32,256 nucleotides of DNA. Source: Halioglobus japonicus. GTDB taxonomy: Bacteria > Pseudomonadota > Gammaproteobacteria > Pseudomonadales > Halieaceae. The stretch is taken from contig CACSIL010000034.1 in the NCBI GenBank assembly GCA_902705825.1, forward strand, positions 366,157 to 398,412, written 5' to 3'. Positions 8,077-16,181 of this stretch are shown here, piece after piece; position 1 is the first letter of the stretch, and every line of letters begins with the position of its first letter. A program made the translations under genes and the position numbers. The notes under the pieces are model-generated. The model was not told the origin of the DNA, searched no databases, and was given only the letters and a program-made list of their open reading frames with translations.

Positions 8077-9747
8077 CTAAAGTTCCTTCGCCTTTGGCGT
8101 CTTGCTACCACGGTTTATTCTGTAGGCGTCCAGTACCTGGTAAAAGGGAACGGCGCCATGCTCTTGCGCCCACTTCTGATATTCAGTCAGCAACAAGGAT
8201 GCCTTCGCTTGCTCCACGGCAGCGAGGTTCTGTGTTTCTGCCGGATCGGATAACAGATCGTATACCGTAAGAAGGGGTTTTTTCTGCGCGCGTTCCCGTT
8301 CTTCATTGTAGTTCCGGTTCCCCAGAAGTTTCCACCGGCCTTCCTGTAGCACGACAAATTGACCGTACAGGTTCCAATAGAAAAATTCGGGCGGTGCCAG
8401 TGTTGCGCCGCGAAAAAGGGGGAGTAAGCTGCGCCCGCTCAATGGCTGTAACGGCGCGCCCTCCCAGTCAGTTTCCGGATAGGCAACGTCCGCTGCCTGC
8501 AGAAATGTCGGCATGATATCGAGGTATGTTGTCATTGCATCAGTTCGGGTGCCGGCGCCGATGTTTCCAGCGGGCCATCTGGCAACGAGTGGCGACAACA
8601 GTCCGCCTTCATAGAGGTTGCCTTTGGCACCGCGAAACGGAGCGTTCGTTAGCTGGCCTGTATTGGACGCAGCCCCGTTATCCGATGCAACCAGAATAAG
8701 GGTGTTGTCCAGCCTGCCACTGTCCTTGAGGAGCTGAATCAGCTTCCCCAGTTCAGCATCTGCAGTCTCTATCATCGCAGCTCTGATGGCGGCGTCTGCG
8801 CGAATCGCTTTCTCATTTTTGGCGGTGAGTGTTGGAAATTTGACCGGCGCCTCTTGTGGAAATAGGCCCAATTCCCTCATGTGCAAAACACGTTGGTTCC
8901 AAATGTCTTCTAGTGGCTGTGCATAGATTTCTCGATACTTCTCTATTAAGGTCTCAGGTGCTTGCAGTGGATAGTGTGGCGCCTGTGAGGGGATATACAA
9001 AAAGAAGGGGGTGTCAGGTTCATCGCGAAACTGGCGATCGAGTTGTTTCATTGTTACTCGATTCAGCTCGGCAATGGAATACCAGCCATCGTCAACAGAG
9101 AGTGTTTCCCCATTGTGTTGGTAGGGGTGCTTCCCGGCAATTGGATACGGAGCTGCCTGTCCGCGTAGGAAACCAAAAAAGTGATCAAACCCTCGCTGAT
9201 TTGGTGGCGCGTCTGATTCGATATCGGGTTGCGATCCTGCCACTTCACCCAGGTGCCACTTGCCCTGCATATACGTTCGATAACCCGCTGCTTGCAGCAG
9301 TTCACTGATCATGGGTATCGCCGGAGGCAGGCGGCCCTGGTAGGCGCTGAACTCTGTTTTGAACTTTTCCCCGGCCAGGTCCGCCATACCCACATCATGC
9401 GGGTGCAGGCCGGTCAAAATTCCCGCGCGAGTGGGGCTGCATCTGGCCGTAGTATAGAAGCGCCGCACCGTCATACCCTCGGTGACGATGTGTTCGATAT
9501 TCGGTGTCTGTATTTCACCGCCGAACGCCGACATATCAGAGTAGCCTGCGTCATCGAGCAGAAACAGTACAATATTTGGCCGCCCGGAATCATTGTGCGG
9601 CGGGTATGGCTGCTCGGAGGGGCTCGCGTCTTTGTTGCTGCAAGCCGCTAATACGGTGGCAGCTAACAATAGAACAACCGGCGAGACTGAGGCCGGGGCC
9701 AGCCTTGTCCGCAACAGGCGTTTCGCTGTTGTCTGCCATTTCGTCAT
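8077..9747 (-). CDS. Arylsulfatase-type sulfatase, lipoprotein
   Basis: 556 aa from the ATG at 9747. The lipobox LLAATVLAAC places the lipidated Cys at residue 36, so the enzyme is anchored outside the cytoplasm. The alkaline-phosphatase-fold core starts at RPNIVLFLLDDAGYSDMSAF (Ca-binding DD), and the formylglycine motif is C103-S-P-T-R (TTARCSPTRAGILTG), which needs a modifying enzyme not encoded in this window. Further marks are GKWHLG and VASDNGA. It hydrolyses sulfate esters; substrate unknown, with algal polysaccharide, aryl or sterol sulfates all possible. A longer TTG start at 9795 has GGAG about 9 nt upstream and cannot be ruled out; both starts keep the lipobox. The M48 protease gene lies 70 nt upstream on the same strand. 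Confidence 0.88.
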   Translation of the reverse strand: MTKWQTTAKRLLRTRLAPASVSPVVLLLAATVLAACSNKDASPSEQPYPPHNDSGRPNIVLFLLDDAGYSDMSAFGGEIQTPNIEHIVTEGMTVRRFYTTARCSPTRAGILTGLHPHDVGMADLAGEKFKTEFSAYQGRLPPAIPMISELLQAAGYRTYMQGKWHLGEVAGSQPDIESDAPPNQRGFDHFFGFLRGQAAPYPIAGKHPYQHNGETLSVDDGWYSIAELNRVTMKQLDRQFRDEPDTPFFLYIPSQAPHYPLQAPETLIEKYREIYAQPLEDIWNQRVLHMRELGLFPQEAPVKFPTLTAKNEKAIRADAAIRAAMIETADAELGKLIQLLKDSGRLDNTLILVASDNGAASNTGQLTNAPFRGAKGNLYEGGLLSPLVARWPAGNIGAGTRTDAMTTYLDIMPTFLQAADVAYPETDWEGAPLQPLSGRSLLPLFRGATLAPPEFFYWNLYGQFVVLQEGRWKLLGNRNYNEERERAQKKPLLTVYDLLSDPAETQNLAAVEQAKASLLLTEYQKWAQEHGAVPFYQVLDAYRINRGSKTPKAKEL

Positions 9748-9817
9748 TGCGTAGCGGGGTATTAGAGCCGTGTGGCGCTCTTTGTTTTTAAACAATAGGG
9801 TATCTCCGGCGTAAGTA

Positions 9818-10630
9818 CTACCGCACTATTTGCACTGGATGGACGGCGGCCAGTTTGCCGCTAGGGTTGAGAGAACGCATCGCGGGAATCATTGCCGCTA
9901 GCGCCGCCTCGCGATTGCCCGGAGCCGGGTGGGTGCTTAAAAACTCGACAGGTCTTGCTCCGCCCTGCGCCGCCATTTTTTCCCACAGCGATACCGCGGC
10001 ATCGGGGTCGTAGCCGGCCAGTACTGCGAGTTCCATTCCCATTTCATCTGCCTCGCTCTCCGCCGTTCGGCTGTTGGGCAAACTGAGCGCCACTTTCGCG
10101 GCCACCGCCGCGCCACCCATTGCCACTGTTGGTCGATCCGACATGGCTCCAACCGCAACCACGCCGAGCGTCGTCGCCATCGCGCGCGACATTTGCTCAG
10201 CCGTGTGGTTAGCCAGTGCATGGGATATCTCGTGTCCCATAATCTGGGCGAACTCGGCGTCGGTAAGATGCAGTTTATCGAACAGCCCCGTGTACACCGC
10301 CATGCGCCCCCCTGCCATACACCAGGCATTCACCACGTCCGGTTCATCCACAATCGCAACACTCCACTCCCATTTTGCGGTGTAGGGAAACTTCTCGATT
10401 GCCACTGTCACCAGGCGTCCGGTAATGGTCGCTACACGTTTGCTGAGCGCCGGATCGTTCACCAGTTTGTCGTTCTTATGCAGTTCTCCAACGGTGCTGA
10501 GGTAGGCCTTCTTCGATTCGACCACAGCTGACTCGGGTGAGATCAACATCAACTGTGGTCGTCCGGTGGGGCTGGTGGCGCAGGCGGCGAGGAGGCAGCC
10601 AGCAAGGAGAAGTAATACTGTTGGTTTCAT
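9818..10630 (-). CDS. M48-family zinc metalloprotease, lipoprotein (LoiP/BepA-like)
   Basis: 270 aa from the ATG at 10630. The start is set by the lipoprotein signal MKPTVLLLLAGCLLAAC, with lipidation at C17; Ala follows the Cys, so sorting to the outer membrane is expected. The catalytic zinc motif is HEISH (H133, E134, H137) with the downstream ESEADEMG helix giving the third ligand. Family members such as LoiP and BepA act in the periplasm in envelope quality control. The C-terminus keeps the LSTHPAPGNRE segment typical of this subgroup. A longer frame exists but its extra N-terminal 14 residues are not signal-like. No clear operon partner; it may be read with the sulfatase downstream. Confidence 0.9.
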   Translation of the reverse strand: MKPTVLLLLAGCLLAACATSPTGRPQLMLISPESAVVESKKAYLSTVGELHKNDKLVNDPALSKRVATITGRLVTVAIEKFPYTAKWEWSVAIVDEPDVVNAWCMAGGRMAVYTGLFDKLHLTDAEFAQIMGHEISHALANHTAEQMSRAMATTLGVVAVGAMSDRPTVAMGGAAVAAKVALSLPNSRTAESEADEMGMELAVLAGYDPDAAVSLWEKMAAQGGARPVEFLSTHPAPGNREAALAAMIPAMRSLNPSGKLAAVHPVQIVR

Positions 10631-10746
10631 GCTGTTGTCCGTTGCGGGAGAGGCAGAGTCTGTAGACCCCATATACTAATGAAGATTCTACAGGTTTTCA
10701 GGAAAATGGACGTTGGAACAGACCGGGAAGGGGGGCTCAACAGGCG

Positions 10747-10775
10747 GCCCCTCGCTGTGGGAGTATGCGAGGGGC
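10747..10775 (-). repeat. GC-rich hairpin downstream of the Rieske gene
   Basis: GCCCCTCGC (10747-10755) pairs exactly with GCGAGGGGC (10767-10775) over an 11-nt loop. It sits about 50 nt past the Rieske stop on the minus strand but no U-tract follows, so it is at best a weak or Rho-assisted terminator or an mRNA end stabiliser. Confidence 0.35.
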
Positions 10776-10824
10776 GCGTGTGCAGTTGCTACGGATTATC
10801 GCAGCGCGGGAGTTTTGGCCTGGG

Positions 10825-11913
10825 TTAAAACGGCAAACCCTCGTCGATATCGTGATTCGCGTCAGCCGGGGTGGGCATCCCCTCGGTATGCAGAATACCA
10901 TTGAGCTCAGCCTGAATTTTCACAGCATCTTCCGGCGTAGCAAAAAACTGCGAATACCACTGACGTCCTGTGCGAAACGGCCCATCTGTTTTCAGCTGCA
11001 TAATCTTCAGCGCGGGCCGTTTGTTGCCCCACACATTGAAGTCTGCGCCAAACGCTTCCAGTGCAGCCGCCTGCGCCTGTTTCGCCGCTGCGCGATCGTC
11101 GTCATTCGCCGGTGTCGCGCGGCCTTTGACCAGACAGCCGTGGAAACACTTGGTCACGCCATCGTCCACCGGCGTGTTGGCTATTAATTCATAGATGACA
11201 TTGTCGGCGAAGACCTGTTTGGACAGCAGTATTCCAGGGCCTGTGTACCAGGTGGTGGTGTACAGGTAAGTCTGGTAGAGCTGCATCGGACCGCCCTGGC
11301 GCTGCACCATAATGTGGTCGATAAACTCATTTTCGAAGTATTCGCTCGGCGCGCCGTGCGTCGGCCCGAGGTGGCGCACATCGGCCATATTATCGAGGAT
11401 TTCCTGGGAGTGTACGGACAGCTCTCCGAGATGATCCAGTTCCCAGCGCACCCATTGCGGATCATCCCACTCCGGCAAAAAGGGCGCGTCGTAATCCGGT
11501 TCGCGACCATCAGGATCGTACCAGGCCATCACACAGCCCATGTTATCCACTACCGGGTATGAACGAATAGACGCCGATTTGGGGCAGGGTCCGTCGTGGT
11601 AGGGGATATCGTCCACGTCACCGGCAGCGTTATAGCGCCAGCCGTGGTAGGGGCAGCGAATGGAATCACCCTCGATCTGCTCGCCGTTTTTGACGATCAT
11701 TGCGCTGGTGCTGGCGGTGAGGTGGGTGCCCATGTGGGCGCAATACGCATCCAGCAATACAGGCTTGCCACTCTCGCCGCGATACAGCGCGAGATCCTGG
11801 CCGAAGTGGCGCACGGCCATAGGCCCCTTGTCCAGCTCCGAACTCTCCGCGACGATGAACCAGCCACGCGGAAAGGTATTCGGCCCCAAATTGTACTCAG
11901 CTGCAGTTGCCAT
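10825..11913 (-). CDS. Rieske [2Fe-2S] ring-hydroxylating oxygenase, KshA-like
   Basis: 362-aa α-subunit-type oxygenase. The Rieske cluster ligands are C58-x-H60 (DAYCAHMGTHL) and C87-x2-H90 (RCPYHGWRYN). The mononuclear iron site lies in EILDNMADVRHLGPTHGAP, with H181 and H186 as likely ligands. Size and layout match single-component oxygenases that take electrons from a separate reductase, such as 3-ketosteroid 9α-hydroxylase KshA; the reductase is not in the window. With acyl-CoA dehydrogenase pairs and a luciferase-like oxidoreductase further along, a steroid or terpenoid substrate is plausible but not shown. The ATG at 11913 gives the usual N-terminus (LGPNTFPRGWFIVA). A 100-nt gap separates it from the carrier gene upstream. 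Confidence 0.8.
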   Translation of the reverse strand: MATAAEYNLGPNTFPRGWFIVAESSELDKGPMAVRHFGQDLALYRGESGKPVLLDAYCAHMGTHLTASTSAMIVKNGEQIEGDSIRCPYHGWRYNAAGDVDDIPYHDGPCPKSASIRSYPVVDNMGCVMAWYDPDGREPDYDAPFLPEWDDPQWVRWELDHLGELSVHSQEILDNMADVRHLGPTHGAPSEYFENEFIDHIMVQRQGGPMQLYQTYLYTTTWYTGPGILLSKQVFADNVIYELIANTPVDDGVTKCFHGCLVKGRATPANDDDRAAAKQAQAAALEAFGADFNVWGNKRPALKIMQLKTDGPFRTGRQWYSQFFATPEDAVKIQAELNGILHTEGMPTPADANHDIDEGLPF

Positions 11914-12013
11914 GATGTCACCCCGGTGAATTTAAGCGAGGACTGAGTATAAACCTTACGAGTGTCGCGGGTATCAATGTAGAGGGTTTGTGCGCAAAGG
12001 ATTGTCCCGCGGC

Positions 12014-13345
12014 TCAACTATTCAACTGTGCAACACCTTCTGCTGGCGCATCTGGCGGGTTCATCGCCTTGAACTGCCTTCCCAGATAGATTCCGGTGAT
12101 CGCCCACAGGGCGGCTACGAGCGCACCTACCAGCGCTACCGCAGCGAGCCCCAAGCCCAGCCCCTGTGTCAGAGCGGTAAACGCCCAGGCGCTGAGCATA
12201 TCGCCGCCGCGGTAGATCACGATATCGATAACCGGTTTGGCTTTAAAGCGGGTTTCCCTGTCCACTGCAGTGAAGAGCATTTCACGGGCGGGGCGTGACA
12301 CGGCGTAGTTGCCTGCGCGCCGGATGACCTGCACCGCCACCACCACACCCACCAGTGGCGCGGCGGCCAAAATCAGCATTCCTGCCCCGATGAGTACAGG
12401 CACCGATGCCAGGGTGAAGGAAATACCAAAGCGCTTGGCGATACGCCCGGTGGCAAACAGTGCGACGAGGATGGTGAGGCTGTTGACGGCCAAATCCATA
12501 TTGGCCCAGATTTGTGTGCGGGTTTCCTCATCGTAGATATCGAGCAGGTTTTTCAACTCAAAATAGACGAATGCAGAGATCGCGGTATAGAGAAATAGGA
12601 ACAACCCGATACCGAGCAAGTAGCGGCTTTTGGCAAACTCAGCGAAGCCTGCCATGGGGTTGCCGCCGATAGCGAGATTGGATTTTTCAATTGCGACGCC
12701 CTGATTGTGCAGGTCGCTCACTTTCAGGCGCTGTATCCATTGCACCAGCGGTAGCGTTAGCGCCACCATGGCACTGGCGATCAGCAGCAGCGCATCGGTA
12801 CCCAGATCACCCACCAGCAACGAAGCGGTGGCCGGCCCGACGATGCCGCCAGCACTGGCCCCGGCGCCGATAAACGCGAACAGCCTGGTCGCCTGCGCCT
12901 TGGAGAAGGTGTCTGCCATAAAGCTCCAGAACACGGAGATATGAAACAGGCTGAAAAGGCTGACCCAAAGGTAGAAGGCTTTATCCAGCAGAGTGGTGTC
13001 GGTGACCGAGTGCTCACCCAAGTAGAACAGGATAAAACTGACCGCAAACAGGCCGTAGACCGAGGGTACCAGGCGCTGGAACCGAATGCGGGAAATGGCG
13101 CCACCGTATAGAGAGACAGCGATGGCGCTGATAAAAAATGTGATAGTCCACAACCAGCTGACTTCTGCATCGCTCCAATTGCTGGCCAGTGCGTCGCGCA
13201 CTGGGCGCAGGATGTAATAGGAGCCCATCAGCAGAAATACCAACAGGAAAGAAACCAGCGTGGTGCGCGTTTCCTCGGGGTGTATTTCGCAGGCTCGTGC
13301 CAGCAGTCGTTGCAGCCAACTAGCTGAGGGGGAACGATTGTTCAT
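12014..13345 (-). CDS. ATP/ADP-translocase-like (NTT/MFS-type) membrane carrier
   Basis: 443 aa, about twelve hydrophobic segments. The first helix region, EETRTTLVSFLLVFLLMGSYYILRPVRDALAS, carries the YYILRPVRDA signature of proteobacterial proteins related to the nucleotide translocases of obligate intracellular bacteria. In free-living bacteria the transported substrate is unknown. A longer frame runs upstream to 13468, but it would overlap the aldo/keto reductase. The ATG at 13345 begins 1 nt after that gene's stop and has GAGG upstream, so I use it. The 1-nt gap implies co-transcription and coupling with the reductase. Family link is moderately sure; an ordinary MFS label is the safe alternative. 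Confidence 0.75.
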   Translation of the reverse strand: MNNRSPSASWLQRLLARACEIHPEETRTTLVSFLLVFLLMGSYYILRPVRDALASNWSDAEVSWLWTITFFISAIAVSLYGGAISRIRFQRLVPSVYGLFAVSFILFYLGEHSVTDTTLLDKAFYLWVSLFSLFHISVFWSFMADTFSKAQATRLFAFIGAGASAGGIVGPATASLLVGDLGTDALLLIASAMVALTLPLVQWIQRLKVSDLHNQGVAIEKSNLAIGGNPMAGFAEFAKSRYLLGIGLFLFLYTAISAFVYFELKNLLDIYDEETRTQIWANMDLAVNSLTILVALFATGRIAKRFGISFTLASVPVLIGAGMLILAAAPLVGVVVAVQVIRRAGNYAVSRPAREMLFTAVDRETRFKAKPVIDIVIYRGGDMLSAWAFTALTQGLGLGLAAVALVGALVAALWAITGIYLGRQFKAMNPPDAPAEGVAQLNS

Positions 13346-13346
13346 A

Positions 13347-14279
13347 CTAGAGTGCCTCGAAGATCCGCAGCATCTCCTCGCATTGTGACTTGTCCGGAAC
13401 ACGGCCAAAATTGGCAAACATATTGTCTGCCATATGTGATGGCGAAGCTGTGGCCGGGATAATGACATTCACGGCCGGGTGACCGAGGATATATTTCAGG
13501 AAGAATTGCCCCCAGCTGGCGCAATCGAGTTCTGCTGCCAGTGCGGGTAAGGGTTTGTCGTGGGATTTCCCGAACAGGGCCCCGCGTTGATAGGGCCGAT
13601 TGATCATGGTGGCGATGCCACGATCCTGTGCCAGCGGAAGCAGTGCCTTCTCCGCCTCGCGATTTTCAATGTTGTAACTGAACTGCACAAAGTCCAGCGG
13701 TTCGCTGCGCATCACTTCCATCAGTTCCGAGTGGTCGCGCCCGTGTGAGGTGGTGATACCGATGTAGCGTACCTTGCCTTCCTCCTTCCACTGTTTGAGT
13801 GTCTCCAGCTGTGTTTGCCAGTCCTTGAGGTTGTGTATTGAGATCAGATCAAACGCTTTGACATCCATGCGCCGCGCAGATTCTTCCATCTGCGCGATAC
13901 CGCGCTCCTTGCCGGAAGTCCATACCTTGGTGGCGGCGAACAGTGGCGGTGGGTTCTCCATCGCGCGCAACACATCGCCCACGCGGGTTTCGGCGTTGCC
14001 GTACATCGGTGAAGAGTCGATTACTTTACCTTTACCGGTAAAAAACAGCTCCATCACTTGTGACAGGTTTGCCAGCGATTCGGGGTCGGCGCTGGTATCA
14101 AATGTACGTGAGGTACCCATACCCATCACCGGCAGGAGTTCGCCTGAACTGGGAATAGGGCGTTGAATCAGTGGCAGATCGACGGCGTCACTTGCTGTAT
14201 CTGTGGCGGCGCTGACTCGCAGCGCGGAAGAAGCCAGCAATCCGGCGCTCATCTGTAAAACCTGACGGCGATTGATCAT
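13347..14279 (-). CDS. Aldo/keto reductase with Tat-type signal
   Basis: 310 aa. The N-terminus NRRQVLQMSAGLLASSALRVSAA is a twin-arginine signal ending in a signal-peptidase-like A-x-A site, so the protein is probably exported folded with its NADP cofactor. The reductase barrel follows: GTSRTF, IDSSPMYGNAE with catalytic Asp and Tyr, ATKVW (Lys), ISIHNL (His), YIGITTSHGRDHSEL and VIIPATASP (cofactor phosphate region). Length is usual for the family plus signal. It lies 38 nt after pbpG and 1 nt before the carrier gene on the same strand. Substrate unknown. Confidence 0.85.
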   Translation of the reverse strand: MINRRQVLQMSAGLLASSALRVSAATDTASDAVDLPLIQRPIPSSGELLPVMGMGTSRTFDTSADPESLANLSQVMELFFTGKGKVIDSSPMYGNAETRVGDVLRAMENPPPLFAATKVWTSGKERGIAQMEESARRMDVKAFDLISIHNLKDWQTQLETLKQWKEEGKVRYIGITTSHGRDHSELMEVMRSEPLDFVQFSYNIENREAEKALLPLAQDRGIATMINRPYQRGALFGKSHDKPLPALAAELDCASWGQFFLKYILGHPAVNVIIPATASPSHMADNMFANFGRVPDKSQCEEMLRIFEAL

Positions 14280-14317
14280 ACCTGTCTCCCTCTGTATCAG
14301 TCTGATGGAAAAGGAAT

Positions 14318-15151
14318 TTAACTGTTAGCCAGCATCCACTTGCGCAGTCGGTTGGAATCGCCAAACGGTGTCAGTTTACCGAAAGAGTTGAGCAGCACGA
14401 TGGAGACTTCCTCGCCATCGATATTGGCCTGCATCACCAGACAGCGGCCCGCCTCATTGATGTAGCCGGTCTTGCTGAGTTCGATATCCCAGGCCTCGTT
14501 CTTCAGCAGGCGGTTGGTGTTGATATAGGTGAGTGATCCGCGATGAGAGAAGGGGCGAACCTCCCCCTCGGTGGTGGTTGTCGACTCGGTTATCAACGGG
14601 TACTCCTCGGCGGCTTTCAGCATTCGGGCCAGATCACTGGCCGTTGACACATTGGCGGCGTCCAGTCCTGCAGGGTCGGCAAAATGGCTGCTATTCATTC
14701 CCAGGCTAGTGGCCTTGGAGTTCATTTTCTCGACAAAGTTCCCAGTGCCGCCGGGGTAGGTTCTGCCCAGCGCAGCCGCAGCGCGGTTTTCCGAAGACAT
14801 CAGCGCCAGCAGCAGTAACTCCCGGCGCGTCAATGTGGCGCCAACGTGCAGGCGTGAGCCTGTCATGCGGATTTGATCCTTATCCGCCTCGTCGATGGTG
14901 ATCTGTTCGTCGAGGTCGAGATCGGCGTCCAGTACCACTATTGCTGTCATCAGCTTGGTAATAGAGGCAATCGGGCGCACTGTGTCGACATCCTTGCCAT
15001 AGATGATACCGCCCGACGAATTCAGAACAATCGCTGAGGCGGAATGCAGGCCGGGGTTTCCTGCGAGCGAGGTGAACTTGCTGACATCGGCGATTGCGGA
15101 TACGGACGTCCAGAGCAGTAGTGAAACGGCAAACTGTCTTACATAACGCAT
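14318..15151 (-). CDS. pbpG: D-alanyl-D-alanine endopeptidase (PBP7-like)
   Basis: 277-aa serine penicillin-binding protein of the S11 family. Catalytic motifs: S63-I-T-K66 (ASITKLMTA), S120-E-N122 and K227-T-G229 (LSKTGYINEAG). PBP7 cleaves D-Ala-meso-DAP cross-links in the periplasm during wall remodelling. The ATG at 15151 opens a signal peptide (MRYVRQFAVSLLLWTSVSAIA); longer frames run into gpsA. The start lies 1 nt after the gpsA stop, so the two are tightly linked. There is no C-terminal amphipathic extension as in PBP5/6, which fits PBP7. Confidence 0.92.
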   Translation of the reverse strand: MRYVRQFAVSLLLWTSVSAIADVSKFTSLAGNPGLHSASAIVLNSSGGIIYGKDVDTVRPIASITKLMTAIVVLDADLDLDEQITIDEADKDQIRMTGSRLHVGATLTRRELLLLALMSSENRAAAALGRTYPGGTGNFVEKMNSKATSLGMNSSHFADPAGLDAANVSTASDLARMLKAAEEYPLITESTTTTEGEVRPFSHRGSLTYINTNRLLKNEAWDIELSKTGYINEAGRCLVMQANIDGEEVSIVLLNSFGKLTPFGDSNRLRKWMLANS

Positions 15152-15152
15152 A

Positions 15153-16157
15153 TCAGCCTGGCTCCGATTCGGCGCCGGCTTCCACCCGGAGCAGGCCGCG
15201 AAATGCGCGACTGGCTGAGGCATCGCCGGACAGCACACGGAAAACATCACGGGCAATGGGCATCTCAACACCGTATTGTTCGGCCAGCGCCATCACCGCC
15301 GGTGCACTCTTGGCGCCCTCGGCTACCATAACCATTTCGCTGATGATCTCCTCCATACTGCGGCCCTGGCCCAACTGAATACCCACGTGGCGGTTGCGGC
15401 TCTGTGGGCTGGTGCAGGTGGCGATCATATCGCCCATCCCCGCCAGCCCGGAAAAGGTTTCAGCGCGGCCACCCATGGCCACCCCCAGCCGGGTTATCTC
15501 GGCCAGGCCCCGCGTAATGAGTCCGGCGCGGGTGTTGTCGCCGGCGCCCTGGCCGTCACCCATGCCGACGGCTATGGCAATGATGTTTTTCAGCACCCCA
15601 CCGAGTTCACAGCCGATAATGTCGGTGTTGGTGTAAATGCGAAACAGGCCGCTTTTAAAGAGGTTCTGCAACTCCTGCACGATGATCTCGTCTTCCATCG
15701 CAATCACGCTGGCCGCAGCTTGCCCCGCCATAATTTCCCGCGCCAGGTTGGGGCCGGTGAGTACACCGACCGGGTGACCGGGCAACACTTCGTTGATAAT
15801 TTGGGTCATGCGCATGCGCGTGTCCAACTCCAACCCCTTGGTCAGGCTGATCACTGGTACCCAGGCGCGTATGTGTTTCTTTACCTCGTGCAGCACGGCG
15901 CGAAAATTCTGTGAGGGTATGCCCATCACAATCACATCGGCTTCGTGTACCGCCTCGGCAATGTCGTTGGTGGCGGTCAGTTTTTCGGGAAGCTTGGTGT
16001 CGGGCAGGTAGACACTGTTGGTGTGTTCGTCGTTGATCTCGGCTACGGTTGCGGGGTTTCGCGCCCACAGGGTGACGGGTGCATTGCGAGTGACCAGCGA
16101 TGCCACCGTTGTGCCCCAGGAACCGCCGCCCAACACGGCAACATTCAGATCATTCAT
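15153..16157 (-). CDS. gpsA: NAD(P)-dependent sn-glycerol-3-phosphate dehydrogenase
   Basis: 334 aa, normal length. It reduces dihydroxyacetone phosphate to glycerol-3-phosphate for phospholipid synthesis in the cytoplasm. The dinucleotide motif is GGGSWGTTVASL at residues 10-21; other marks are VMGIPSQNFR, SLTKGLE, LTGPNLAREI, the catalytic-Lys segment GGVLKNIIAIAVGMGDGQGAGDNTRAGLITRGLAEI and TFSGLAGMGDMIATCTSPQSRN. It lies 24 nt downstream of plsB on the same strand, so the enzyme making the PlsB substrate is encoded beside PlsB. It stops 1 nt before pbpG begins. Confidence 0.96.
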   Translation of the reverse strand: MNDLNVAVLGGGSWGTTVASLVTRNAPVTLWARNPATVAEINDEHTNSVYLPDTKLPEKLTATNDIAEAVHEADVIVMGIPSQNFRAVLHEVKKHIRAWVPVISLTKGLELDTRMRMTQIINEVLPGHPVGVLTGPNLAREIMAGQAAASVIAMEDEIIVQELQNLFKSGLFRIYTNTDIIGCELGGVLKNIIAIAVGMGDGQGAGDNTRAGLITRGLAEITRLGVAMGGRAETFSGLAGMGDMIATCTSPQSRNRHVGIQLGQGRSMEEIISEMVMVAEGAKSAPAVMALAEQYGVEMPIARDVFRVLSGDASASRAFRGLLRVEAGAESEPG

Positions 16158-16181
16158 TGTGCTTACTCCTGTAACTGAGTG

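Noticed and set aside
10747..10775. Intrinsic terminator after the Rieske gene
   Set aside because: The stem is perfect but no T-run follows on the minus strand, so I list it only as a hairpin.
15276..15914. 212-codon frame antisense to gpsA
   Set aside because: Shadow of gpsA; His/Gly/Ala-rich, no ribosome site and no recognisable domain.
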